The notes under the pieces were generated by a model. That model was not told the DNA's origin. It ran no database searches and saw only the letters and a list, made by a program, of their open reading frames with translations. Below are positions 1-6,919 of a stretch of 11,828 nt of DNA, piece after piece (the stretch's first letter is position 1; each line of letters begins with the position of its first letter). Location of the stretch: the NCBI GenBank assembly GCA_937902905.1, contig CALELW010000294.1:1-11828 (forward strand), read 5' to 3'. The translations under genes and the position numbers were made by a program. This DNA is from an uncultured Clostridium sp. Lineage in GTDB: Bacteria; Bacillota; Clostridia; Lachnospirales; Lachnospiraceae.

Positions 1-21
1 ATTTATTTTGTAGAAAAAATA

Positions 22-59
22 TGCCGTATTTATGCGGCTTGTGGCGTTTCGCAAACGCC
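22..59. repeat. Hairpin pair with GGCTTGTGGC motif
   Basis: Two small stem-loops lie side by side. The first is GCCG/CGGC (about 23-37). The second is a perfect 7-bp stem, GGCGTTT/AAACGCC (43-49 with 53-59), around a CGC loop. The motif GGCTTGTGGC (36-45) between them recurs at 11750-11759 and, inverted, at 11495-11504. At 11750 it is again followed by a hairpin. There is no T-run after the stem, so it is not an obvious terminator. It may be the end of a dispersed repeat cut off by the window edge. Confidence 0.5.
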
Positions 60-94
60 TAAATATTTATAATTGTTAAAAGGAGAATGTGAAA

Positions 95-439
95 ATGAGA
101 AACAAAACAGTGATTGCAGTGCTTTCAATGGTGATGATTTTTGTATTGGCAGCATGTGGCAAAACAAATGAATGGGTAGGAACATATGGGGGTACAAGTA
201 CTACTGGAGATAAAGTGGAAATTACGATTAATGATGATGGAACAGTACAGTATAAGGAAAATAAGGATATAATTGCTGGAACTTGGACGGAAAGGGAACA
301 CAGTATCTTACTTGACTTTAATGGAGAAGTATCATCTACATCGGAGCCTCTTATTGTAACTCTTTCAGCAGATAAGACTACAATAACGGTGGAATCTGAT
401 GACAGTAAATGGCATCCGGATTATTATCAAAGAAGATAA
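95..439 (+). CDS. Small putative lipoprotein, 114 aa
   Basis: The product is probably an extracytoplasmic protein anchored by lipid to the membrane; its function is unknown. The N-terminus is a lipoprotein signal peptide: a positive start (MRNK), a hydrophobic stretch over residues 5-18 and a lipobox LAAC, with Cys21 as the expected lipidated residue. The mature part is about 94 residues, rich in Thr, Asp and Glu with alternating hydrophobic residues, which suggests a small beta-sheet or lipocalin-like fold (inference). It ends in a WHPDYYQRR tail. AGGAG at 81-85 lies 9 nt from ATG 95. An in-frame GTG at 89 is only 3 nt from AGGAG, so 95 is preferred. The gene stands alone, followed by its own terminator. 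I do not recognise a named family. Confidence 0.8.
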   Translation: MRNKTVIAVLSMVMIFVLAACGKTNEWVGTYGGTSTTGDKVEITINDDGTVQYKENKDIIAGTWTEREHSILLDFNGEVSSTSEPLIVTLSADKTTITVESDDSKWHPDYYQRR

Positions 440-471
440 AGAATGTTACAATATTAAAAATAACACAGAAG

Positions 472-498
472 CACCCATCTTTGAGTGGGTGTTTTCTT
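472..498 (+). terminator. Intrinsic terminator of the small lipoprotein gene
   Basis: A 6-bp stem CACCCA/TGGGTG (472-477 with 486-491) encloses an 8-nt loop and is followed directly by TTTTCTT. It sits 32 nt after the lipoprotein stop codon, as expected for a rho-independent terminator. Confidence 0.8.
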
Positions 499-578
499 GT
501 ATTGGTATGTAATCTTTAGAATTGAAATTAAACGGTATGCTTATTTTAGAAATATTGAAAGTGAAGGAAGAGTGATAT

Positions 579-704
579 ATGGATAAAGAGACATACAGAG
601 TTTTGGCGAGTGTTCGAATAGAAAGAGCTATTGAATTAGTCGATGAAGCGCAAAAATGCAACCATACCCTTCGTATAAAGCCAAAAGAGTTGCATGAATT
701 TTGA
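579..704 (+). pseudogene. Truncated HEPN-like gene start (41 codons)
   Basis: ATG 579 opens a 41-codon frame after a GAAGGA ribosome-site-like stretch (563-568). The first 25 residues (MDKETYRVLASVRIERAIEL, then VDEAQ) resemble the first helix of HEPN-domain proteins, which often carry a Y/V-R-hxRA-x-E pattern. The similarity stops where the sequence enters the AAAAATGCAACCAT repeat at 652. The next 16 residues are lysine-rich and unlike the family, and a stop follows. HEPN proteins are usually over 100 residues, and no continuation is visible in the other plus frames. I read this as a remnant of a HEPN gene, perhaps from an MNT/HEPN toxin-antitoxin pair, cut by a rearrangement. A genuine short peptide cannot be excluded. 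Confidence 0.4.
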
Positions 705-839
705 AAAGACGCAACTGAAAACAACCCAAAAGAACAAAATTAATAGAAAGGGTTGCAATTGTTGTGTGATTTATGTGAAAAAAGGCAGATAATGAGATAA
801 AAATGCAACCATCTAGGCAAAATCGAGCAAAAAGAGTTG
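652..839 (+). repeat. Two 41-nt repeats with conserved ends, 147 bp apart
   Basis: Copies lie at 652-692 and 799-839. Both begin with AAAAATGCAACCAT and end with CAAAAGAGTTG (the second copy has one extra A), and both span exactly 41 nt. The inner 15-16 nt are unrelated. In copy 1 the ends can pair as ATGCAAC/GTTGCAT; in copy 2 only the ATGCAAC/GTTG part is kept. An inverted GGTTGCA lies between them near 748-754. The origin is unknown. Confidence 0.5.
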
Positions 840-917
840 TTCTAAGAGGGTAAAACTAGAAAAATACCAAAAGTTAGTGCACAATTTTCAATGGCAAAAA
901 TAAAGGGGAAGAGGATA

Positions 918-1145
918 TTGGTTTGTGCCAAATGTTCGTAGCTAATTCTTTTGTATTCCAGTAATTCCGTAGAAAAACTTTGTGACGAGTGGGTTTTGAG
1001 TACGTCGGTATGAGGCACTGGTGGTTTCAGTGCCCATACCGCTACGCACTCAATTAGTGGGAACGCCCACGAGACGCAAAATTTTTCTACGGAATTACTG
1101 GAATACAAAAAAAGTGTCAACGAACACTTGACACAAATCTACCAA
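918..1145. repeat. 228-bp fold-back (MITE-like) element
   Basis: The core is a perfect 29-bp inverted repeat, 949-977 against 1082-1110. The palindrome continues inward through 979-984/1075-1080, 989-993/1066-1070, 996-1001/1048-1053 and 1007-1012/1035-1040, to an apical stem GGCACTG/CAGTGCC (1014-1020/1028-1034). It also continues outward with mismatches: 933-938/1121-1126, 922-927/1132-1137 and 918-921/1142-1145. The transcript of either strand would fold into one long rod. No coding sequence is evident. It resembles a non-autonomous palindromic mobile element, but a structured RNA or operator is possible. It ends just upstream of the tex promoter. Confidence 0.75.
1107..1134 (-). terminator. 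Minus-strand intrinsic terminator with no visible gene
   Basis: On the minus strand a perfect 7-bp stem GTGTCAA/TTGACAC (1134-1128 with 1120-1114) with a 7-nt loop is followed by seven T's (1113-1107). This is a good rho-independent terminator for leftward transcription. No leftward gene lies to its right before tex, so it may belong to the fold-back element or stop antisense transcription coming out of tex. Confidence 0.55.
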
Positions 1146-1154
1146 AACCCCTAA

Positions 1155-1183
1155 TTGAAATTCCTCCTCGAAAATGTTAGAAT
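1155..1183 (+). promoter_or_regulatory. Promoter of tex (extended -10)
   Basis: -35 TTGAAA at 1155-1160, a 17-nt spacer and -10 TAGAAT at 1178-1183, preceded by TGT (an extended -10). The predicted start is near 1190, giving a leader of about 44 nt that contains the tex ribosome site AGGAG at 1222-1226. Confidence 0.7.
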
Positions 1184-1233
1184 GTCGTTAGGTTTTAACC
1201 CAAGTAAAAAAGGATTATATTAGGAGCAGAGAA

Positions 1234-3375
1234 ATGAATATTGCAAAACAAATAGCAGAAGAACTGAAAATTAAAGTATGGCAGGTTGAAGCAGTAATGG
1301 AATTGATTGACGAAGGATGCACAATTCCGTTTATTGCCCGATACCGGAAAGAAAAACATGGCACATTAAATGATGAGCAGCTACGTAATCTGGATGAGAG
1401 ATTAACTTATTTGCGTAATTTGGAAGAAAGAAAAGAGACCGTGCTTGCCAGCATTGAGGAGCAGGGGAAATTAACCGAAGAACTCAAGCAGCAGATTTTG
1501 GCGGCACAGACACAGGTGCTTTTGGAAGATTTGTACCGACCGTATCGTCCGAAACGACGCACACGTGCTACGATTGCAAAAGAAAAAGGGCTGGAAGGAC
1601 TGGCAAATCAGATTCTTTTGCAGATGTTAGACCATTCCGTGGAAGAAGAAGCCAAGCAGTATCTGGATGAGGAAAAAGAAGTTACGACAGTGGAGCAGGC
1701 AATTTCCGGAGCACTGGATATTTTGGCGGAGGCAATTGCGGACGAAGCCGATTACAGAACTGCGATTCGTAAGACAACAATGCAGAAGGGCTCATTGGTT
1801 TCTACGGCGAAAAATGCAGAGGAGAAAAGCGTTTACGAAAATTATTATGACTTTTCTACGGTGCTTTCCAAGGTGTCCGGATATCAGACCCTTGCAATCA
1901 ACCGCGGTGAGAAAGAAAAAATTCTGACGGTAAAAATTGAGGCGCCTGAGGATGATATTCTGCGGTATTTGCGAAAAAAAGTTATTGTAAAGGAAAATGA
2001 ATATACAACACCGTATCTGGAAGAGATGATTGAGGACAGTTATAAACGCTTGATTGCGCCGGCAATTGAAAGAGAAATCCGGAATGAATTAACGGAGACG
2101 GCAGAAGATGGGGCAATTCGTGTGTTTGGCAAAAACTTGGAGCAGCTTTTGATGCAGCCACCAATTGCCGGTAAAGTGGTACTTGGCTGGGATCCGGCAT
2201 TTCGTACCGGCTGTAAGTTGGCGGTCGTGGATGAGACGGGAAAGGTGCTTGACACCATAGTGGTATTTCCAACGGAGCCGCAGAATAAAGTGGCGGAGAC
2301 CAAACGTATTGTTAAGGCAATGATTGAAAAGTATAACATCAGCCTGATTTCGGTTGGAAATGGAACGGCGTCCAGAGAATCCGAACTTGTTATCGTAGAT
2401 ATGTTAAAGGAATTAAATCGTCCGGTTCAATACATTATTACCAATGAGGCAGGAGCGTCGGTTTATTCAGCGAGCAAGCTGGCGACAGAGGAATTTCCGA
2501 ATTTTGATGTAGGACAGAGAAGCGCTGTTTCGATTGCAAGACGACTGCAGGACCCATTGGCTGAGCTTGTAAAAATTGACCCGAAAAGTATAGGAGTTGG
2601 GCAGTACCAGCATGATATGAACCAGAAAAAACTGAGTGAGGCACTGGGAAATGTTGTAGAGGACTGTGTAAATAATGTTGGAGTTGATTTGAACACAGCA
2701 TCGGCGTCATTGCTTGAATATGTGTCCGGTGTATCAAAAGCAATTGCCAAAAACATTGTAACATACCGTGAGGAAAATGGTCGTTTTAAGAGCCGCAGAG
2801 AACTTTTGAAAGTGGCAAAATTAGGACCAAAAGCTTATGAACAGTGTGCGGGATTTTTGCGCATTAGCGGTGGTAAAAATCCACTGGATGCAACGAGTGT
2901 GCACCCGGAATCTTATGAGGCAGCAACAAAGTTATTGGAAATGCTTGGATATCAGTTAGAGGATATTGCCGGCGGACTTACCGGTTTGTCGTTGATGGCA
3001 AAGGATACAAAAAAACTGGCAGAGCAGATTGGCGTTGGCGAGATTACGCTGAAAGATATTATCCGCGAACTGGAAAAACCCGGACGCGACCCGCGTGATG
3101 AGATGCCAAAACCGATTTTGCGCAGTGACGTATTAGAAATGAAAGATTTAAAAGAAGGCATGATTTTGAAAGGAACCGTGCGTAATGTCATTGACTTTGG
3201 GGCATTTGTAGACATTGGTGTGCATCAGGACGGACTTGTTCACATTTCTAAACTGACGGACAAAAAATTTGTTAAACATCCACTGGATGTTGTTTCCGTA
3301 GGGGATGTGGTAGATGTTAAAGTATTGCAGGTGGATATGCAGAAGAAGCGGATTCAGCTGTCAATGATATTGTAA
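1234..3375 (+). CDS. tex: Tex, RNA-binding transcriptional accessory protein
   Basis: Tex is a conserved cytoplasmic nucleic-acid-binding protein linked to transcription and RNA metabolism; its exact role is still debated. At 713 aa it is full length for the family. The N-terminal helical region holds the typical IPFIARYRKE stretch (about residues 31-40) and EDLYRPYRPKRRTRA (about 98-112). A YqgF/RNase H-like domain starts near residue 313 with LGWDPAFRTG. Helix-hairpin-helix repeats follow at about 480-545 (NNVGVDLNTAS, then the GVSKAIAKNIV and RFKSRRELLKV segments). A C-terminal S1 domain covers about 639-711 (GTVRNVIDFGAFVDIG, DGLVHIS). AGGAG is 7 nt before ATG 1234. It shares a transcript with the lipoprotein gene 14 nt downstream. 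Nothing looks damaged. Confidence 0.97.
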   Translation: MNIAKQIAEELKIKVWQVEAVMELIDEGCTIPFIARYRKEKHGTLNDEQLRNLDERLTYLRNLEERKETVLASIEEQGKLTEELKQQILAAQTQVLLEDLYRPYRPKRRTRATIAKEKGLEGLANQILLQMLDHSVEEEAKQYLDEEKEVTTVEQAISGALDILAEAIADEADYRTAIRKTTMQKGSLVSTAKNAEEKSVYENYYDFSTVLSKVSGYQTLAINRGEKEKILTVKIEAPEDDILRYLRKKVIVKENEYTTPYLEEMIEDSYKRLIAPAIEREIRNELTETAEDGAIRVFGKNLEQLLMQPPIAGKVVLGWDPAFRTGCKLAVVDETGKVLDTIVVFPTEPQNKVAETKRIVKAMIEKYNISLISVGNGTASRESELVIVDMLKELNRPVQYIITNEAGASVYSASKLATEEFPNFDVGQRSAVSIARRLQDPLAELVKIDPKSIGVGQYQHDMNQKKLSEALGNVVEDCVNNVGVDLNTASASLLEYVSGVSKAIAKNIVTYREENGRFKSRRELLKVAKLGPKAYEQCAGFLRISGGKNPLDATSVHPESYEAATKLLEMLGYQLEDIAGGLTGLSLMAKDTKKLAEQIGVGEITLKDIIRELEKPGRDPRDEMPKPILRSDVLEMKDLKEGMILKGTVRNVIDFGAFVDIGVHQDGLVHISKLTDKKFVKHPLDVVSVGDVVDVKVLQVDMQKKRIQLSMIL

Positions 3376-3389
3376 AGGAGAAGGATGAG

Positions 3390-4523
3390 ATGAAACGACT
3401 GTTAGTGTTGCTGTGTGTAGGGGCTATGCTTGTGACTGGGTGTGGCAGTGGTGGTTCGGAAACGGGTGAGCCAACGGAAAAACCATCACAAGGAAATAAG
3501 TATGCAGAACAGGATTTTTACAGTGTACCGGATGAGGTATTGGATGAAGATGAACTTCAGGTTACTGATTTACAGACAAATGCAGAGGGAGAGCCGGCAA
3601 TTTATCAGTATGCCGTAGGGGCAGATGACGAGGACGATACGGGCTGCTCGATTTATGAGTATACGTTGAATTCGGCGGGCGACTGGCAGACGAAACAATA
3701 TGGTCGTAAGGCACTTACGAAACTGGTGAAAAAAACAATGGAGGGCTCTGTGGATTCCGTGGATCTTCCCTATATTTCACGGGGAGATGATGGAAATCTC
3801 TATGCCCTTATGCAGGTTAAATTGTATGATGAAAATGCAAATCCATTTGAAAAACAAAGTGGTGCCAGTGAATACTATCTCCTTACCATTGATGAAAATT
3901 CAAATGCGGTGCAAAAGACAAAATTGCAGACTAAGGTAGAAGAAAATGGCAGTGAAACGGATTATGCAAAGGAATATGATGTGACTGCATTTCATGTGAC
4001 GGAAGACGGAACACCGATGCTTGTATTTAATTCGTCAAGTGCCATGTGGTTTGACGCTGTGAGCGGAACGAGAACAAATCTCTGTGAATCTGTTTCGGAT
4101 GGTGCATTTTCAAAACGAGTAGGATATGGGGAAAATGAAATTGTGTATTATTCCATGTCAAAGAAAAAATTTGGCATATTGGATTCGCAGACTTTGTCAC
4201 GTACTTCCGAATTCGGAGACGATATCTCGGAAGATAATAAAAAATATGAGTGGTATTTTGACAGCGATACAACGAACTGGCAGATGTATGCTTTTAATTT
4301 GTCAGGACTTTATCGGTTTAGTGATTTTGGGCAAAAAACATCTGCCACTCGTCTCAGCGCAGATGGCAACTTTGACAGTTTGGCAGATGATGTAATTTAT
4401 GATGTTTTAGTTGGCACGAATCAGGAATTGTATTTGTTAGTGCGCAGAACAAACAAAAGTCAAATCGAAAGTGAAACAACTTACGATTCAGGTGTTATCA
4501 AGTATGTTCCTGCGAATAAGTGA
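3390..4523 (+). CDS. Putative lipoprotein, 377 aa
   Basis: A probable surface lipoprotein of unknown function. The signal peptide is MKRLLVLLCVGAMLVTGC, with Cys18 in a VTGC lipobox, followed by a Gly/Ser/Glu/Pro linker (GSGGSETGEPTEKPSQ). The mature protein is acidic and rich in Asp, Tyr and Thr. It contains several DDGNLYAL- or EDGTPMLV-type segments of alternating hydrophobic residues, which would fit a beta-propeller-like or sensor fold (inference only). AAGGAG (3375-3380) overlaps the tex stop codon and lies 9 nt before ATG 3390, so it is probably co-transcribed with tex. The 3' end lies 2 bp from the stop of the convergent membrane-protein gene, with no terminator between them. I do not recognise a named family. 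Confidence 0.85.
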   Translation: MKRLLVLLCVGAMLVTGCGSGGSETGEPTEKPSQGNKYAEQDFYSVPDEVLDEDELQVTDLQTNAEGEPAIYQYAVGADDEDDTGCSIYEYTLNSAGDWQTKQYGRKALTKLVKKTMEGSVDSVDLPYISRGDDGNLYALMQVKLYDENANPFEKQSGASEYYLLTIDENSNAVQKTKLQTKVEENGSETDYAKEYDVTAFHVTEDGTPMLVFNSSSAMWFDAVSGTRTNLCESVSDGAFSKRVGYGENEIVYYSMSKKKFGILDSQTLSRTSEFGDDISEDNKKYEWYFDSDTTNWQMYAFNLSGLYRFSDFGQKTSATRLSADGNFDSLADDVIYDVLVGTNQELYLLVRRTNKSQIESETTYDSGVIKYVPANK

Positions 4524-4525
4524 TG

Positions 4526-6679
4526 TTACACTTCAAATACTAAAATTCCGTTTTTGTTGTAGACGCAGTCATAGTTTTCAGCGAATGCATTAATATCCGG
4601 GATGGAATAACTTCCATTTTCCCAAGGGCCAATTACGATATATGTAACGTTGTATTTTTCAAGCAGACTGTCGCGAGTTTCCGGATTTTCATACATCGTT
4701 TTTACATCAGCTTCCTGTGTGGCGTAGTCAAGACCGTGGAAGTATAAGAAACTTCCGGAGCCGCATACAATGTTTCGGCCGGTCAGGGAGGCGATTGCAT
4801 TGTTGTGATTGTTTGCGGTTAAAAAGATATCCGATGGTTCCGTATTTTTCTCTACCCATTTGCAGAGGGAAACATAGTCGGCGCTGTAAAGCTCATAGTC
4901 GGCAACGGCTTCCCTTCCCATTGTTAAGACAGCGGCAAGTGTGCCCAATACAGTAACGATGGTTACTAGAACCGGACGCAGGATGTGAATTTTCTTTTTG
5001 GTAAATTCGCAGAAATTCACGGCAGTGTCCCATACAAAATCAGCGCTTGCCACGCAGAAGAAGAAATAAGATACTAACATTAATTTATTGTTGTCATAAG
5101 GGTTTGGCTGGAACAAAACAAACTCTGAAATCAACCAAAGGAACAGAGCCGGCATCATAATCTGGCGCTGTTTTTTTGTGCCCAAAATGAGTGAAAGAAC
5201 CGGGAGAATAAACATAACTCCGAGATTCTTTAGGTAGAAGACGATGTAATTATCCATTGTTTCTACATTCGAGTTGTTCCAGTTGAAAAATCCGCGAACG
5301 AAATTATCGCCGGAAGCTTGTTTGAAAGTAAAGGTAAATAAAATCGGAAGAGCAATTACCAATACGATTCCCAAAAACATGCCCCAGTGGATTGCGGTTT
5401 GCCCTTCCCATGAAGTAATCAAAGAGGCAAGCATACCAAGAACTAAAACTGCTGCAATCAAGATACCGATGATAAGCAGAGTGTTTGCCTCAATCGGTGT
5501 GTTGGACTTTTGACGCAGACTGATATACGTAAGTACAAACAAAGATACGGCAGTTAAAAGAAAACGTCCCCAGACCGGGATGGTAAATTCTTTTGTTTCC
5601 TTTGCATTTTTGCGCATGGTAAGAATGACAAATCCGGCACACATAACGCCAAGGGCAAGGAACGAATGCGTGTGAATCAGTGGAAGTCCCCCGGCAAGCA
5701 CACCGGCAACTGCAAAGTATAAAGTGCTTTTTTCTTCTACCGCACGATAGAGTAAAATGAGAATCGGAAACAGCATTGCCCAGCCAAATAAGGTGGCACG
5801 CTGTGGAATCAGCATATCGCAGATGATATTGTGCCACTGAATGTTTGCCTGCACGTAGTTTGTCGGTGTCTCGTAAAAGGCAGTAAAAATACGGGTGAAG
5901 TTTTCACTGAACAGCCCCTTATTCATAAAGTAGTAAAATCCTAAACCACCATTAAAGAAGAAAAGGGTGATAGCAAGAAAACTTTTTCCGCGGATGCTGC
6001 CGCCAAAGTACTGCATGATTTTTTTTGCCAAAAGATAGACTCCCGAAAAGACCTGAATCAAGGCAAAAAACATCGGCAGAAGATACGCTGTCCGCAAAGA
6101 AGTTCCCCAGATGTAAACACTTGAGGAAATGCTGTCAGATAAAAATGGATAGGCAAGTTTGGTGCCCGGCAGAATGGAGTATTCCGGCGGGAAAGTTTTT
6201 TGCTTGGCAATACTTGTAATAAAACCTAAGTGCATATTCATATCGCCGTATGTGCTCTGACCGCTGTGCAGACTTCCGTTGATGTATGGAATGGTAGCAT
6301 GCAAAAGCACATAACAGGTGTAAATAAATAAAGGAAGCAAGAGAAATAAAGCTGGATTTTCGTGGAAAAGTGCAACGATATCCGGCTTTTTAAACCGCCC
6401 CTTAAATAGCGTATGTTCTTTGCCAAAAGCTAATACAGCCCAGACAATTGCGACAAAAGTGATAAAAGCGAATAAATGTGCTTTTACTGAAAATTGAAAG
6501 AAAAAAGCGTAAATGGTAGGCAGCCAGTGAATGGCAAAACTGCCGAATACGCTGCCGAATAAAAGAGTTGTTCCTGTTTTTTCTTTCTGGAATAAATACA
6601 GTGCCAAAAGAATTCCTAAAATCTGAAATGCAAGAAAATAGGAAATGCCGGCGATGTTTCCAATGAATGAACCAAACAT
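4526..6679 (-). CDS. Multi-pass membrane protein, GT-C glycosyltransferase-like
   Basis: A 717-aa integral membrane protein, probably a lipid-sugar-dependent glycosyltransferase of the GT-C type; its donor and acceptor are unknown. About 13 hydrophobic segments run from residues 5-29 to about 595. After the fourth segment, a long outward loop carries YGDMNMH (144-150); an acidic residue in this first large loop is typical of GT-C catalysis, so Asp146 is a candidate. Conserved-looking stretches FPPEY, LPGTKLAYPFLSD and IPQRATLF follow. The soluble C-terminus (from about 606) has the KWVEKNTEPSDIFLT, TGR (633-635) and YIVIGPWE segments seen in such proteins. The start at ATG 6679 is set by GGGGAGGA (6694-6687), 7 nt upstream; a further in-frame TTG at 6709 lacks a ribosome site. 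It is a lone gene with a structured leader and its own promoter. Confidence 0.8.
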   Translation of the reverse strand: MFGSFIGNIAGISYFLAFQILGILLALYLFQKEKTGTTLLFGSVFGSFAIHWLPTIYAFFFQFSVKAHLFAFITFVAIVWAVLAFGKEHTLFKGRFKKPDIVALFHENPALFLLLPLFIYTCYVLLHATIPYINGSLHSGQSTYGDMNMHLGFITSIAKQKTFPPEYSILPGTKLAYPFLSDSISSSVYIWGTSLRTAYLLPMFFALIQVFSGVYLLAKKIMQYFGGSIRGKSFLAITLFFFNGGLGFYYFMNKGLFSENFTRIFTAFYETPTNYVQANIQWHNIICDMLIPQRATLFGWAMLFPILILLYRAVEEKSTLYFAVAGVLAGGLPLIHTHSFLALGVMCAGFVILTMRKNAKETKEFTIPVWGRFLLTAVSLFVLTYISLRQKSNTPIEANTLLIIGILIAAVLVLGMLASLITSWEGQTAIHWGMFLGIVLVIALPILFTFTFKQASGDNFVRGFFNWNNSNVETMDNYIVFYLKNLGVMFILPVLSLILGTKKQRQIMMPALFLWLISEFVLFQPNPYDNNKLMLVSYFFFCVASADFVWDTAVNFCEFTKKKIHILRPVLVTIVTVLGTLAAVLTMGREAVADYELYSADYVSLCKWVEKNTEPSDIFLTANNHNNAIASLTGRNIVCGSGSFLYFHGLDYATQEADVKTMYENPETRDSLLEKYNVTYIVIGPWENGSYSIPDINAFAENYDCVYNKNGILVFEV

Positions 6680-6705
6680 ATAATGTTCCTCCCCATGGGT
6701 TATTT

Positions 6706-6820
6706 TCAACTATTCAGGACTCCCCCCTGCCCGTATATTCGCATTTTGAACACTTCGTGTTTTCTTACGTGCGAGCACGACGCTCCATTGATTTTTGCTA
6801 CATGGTTCCTGAATAGTTGA
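6706..6820 (-). promoter_or_regulatory. Structured 5' leader closed by 14-bp inverted repeat
   Basis: TCAACTATTCAGGA (6706-6719) and its exact reverse complement (6807-6820) enclose 87 nt. From the predicted minus-strand start near 6827, the whole element lies in the leader of the GT-C-like gene, and the closing stem ends 12 nt before the Shine-Dalgarno. Inside, in transcript order, are hairpins CGTGC/GCACG (6779-6768) and AACAC/GTGTT (6761-6749), then a G-rich run. A CCATG in the 5' part could pair with CATGG next to the ribosome site. It could be a cis-regulatory RNA or a small inserted palindromic element. I match it to no known riboswitch class. Confidence 0.55.
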
Positions 6821-6833
6821 TTTGTTATATAAT

Positions 6834-6862
6834 AGTGTATTAAAAAACCTAAGGCTTGTCAA
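6834..6862 (-). promoter_or_regulatory. Promoter of the GT-C-like membrane protein gene
   Basis: Reading leftward: a consensus -35 TTGACA (6862-6857), a 17-nt spacer and -10 TACACT (6839-6834). The predicted start is near 6827, giving a leader of about 148 nt. The -35 box overlaps that of the divergent rightward promoter. Confidence 0.6.
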
Positions 6863-6884
6863 TGAAGAGGGCATTTGTTATACT
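6856..6884 (+). promoter_or_regulatory. Promoter of the ycxB-like/tsaE/tsaB operon
   Basis: -35 TTGTCA (6856-6861), a 17-nt spacer and -10 TATACT (6879-6884), preceded by TGT (an extended -10). The predicted start is near 6891, about 29 nt before the first gene. Confidence 0.7.
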
Positions 6885-6919
6885 GAAATTACGATGCCAT
6901 TCGGAAAGGAGAACGAAAG

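Noticed and set aside
61..80. TATAAT at 68-73 as promoter of the first lipoprotein gene
   Set aside because: There is no -35 box at proper spacing, and the predicted start would leave only about 15 nt before the ATG. Possible but too weak to call.
446..724. Minus-strand open frame of 92 codons
   Set aside because: It runs through the terminator and the antisense of the HEPN-like remnant, and has no good ribosome site and no recognisable domain.
652..839. Integron attC sites
   Set aside because: The ends ATGCAAC/GTTGCAT do not fit the RYYYAAC/GTTRRRY core pattern, and no integrase or cassette is seen.
842..1120. Minus-strand open frame of 92 codons
   Set aside because: It lies almost wholly in the fold-back element; its composition follows from the palindrome and no domain is recognisable.
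6680..6709. Upstream TTG start for the GT-C-like protein (10 extra residues)
   Set aside because: It would place the strong GGGGAGGA ribosome site inside the coding region; ATG 6679 is correctly spaced from it.
6828..6833. Plus-strand TATAAT upstream of the ycxB-like gene
   Set aside because: No -35 at 16-18 nt spacing; the TTGTCA-17-TATACT promoter further downstream is much better.
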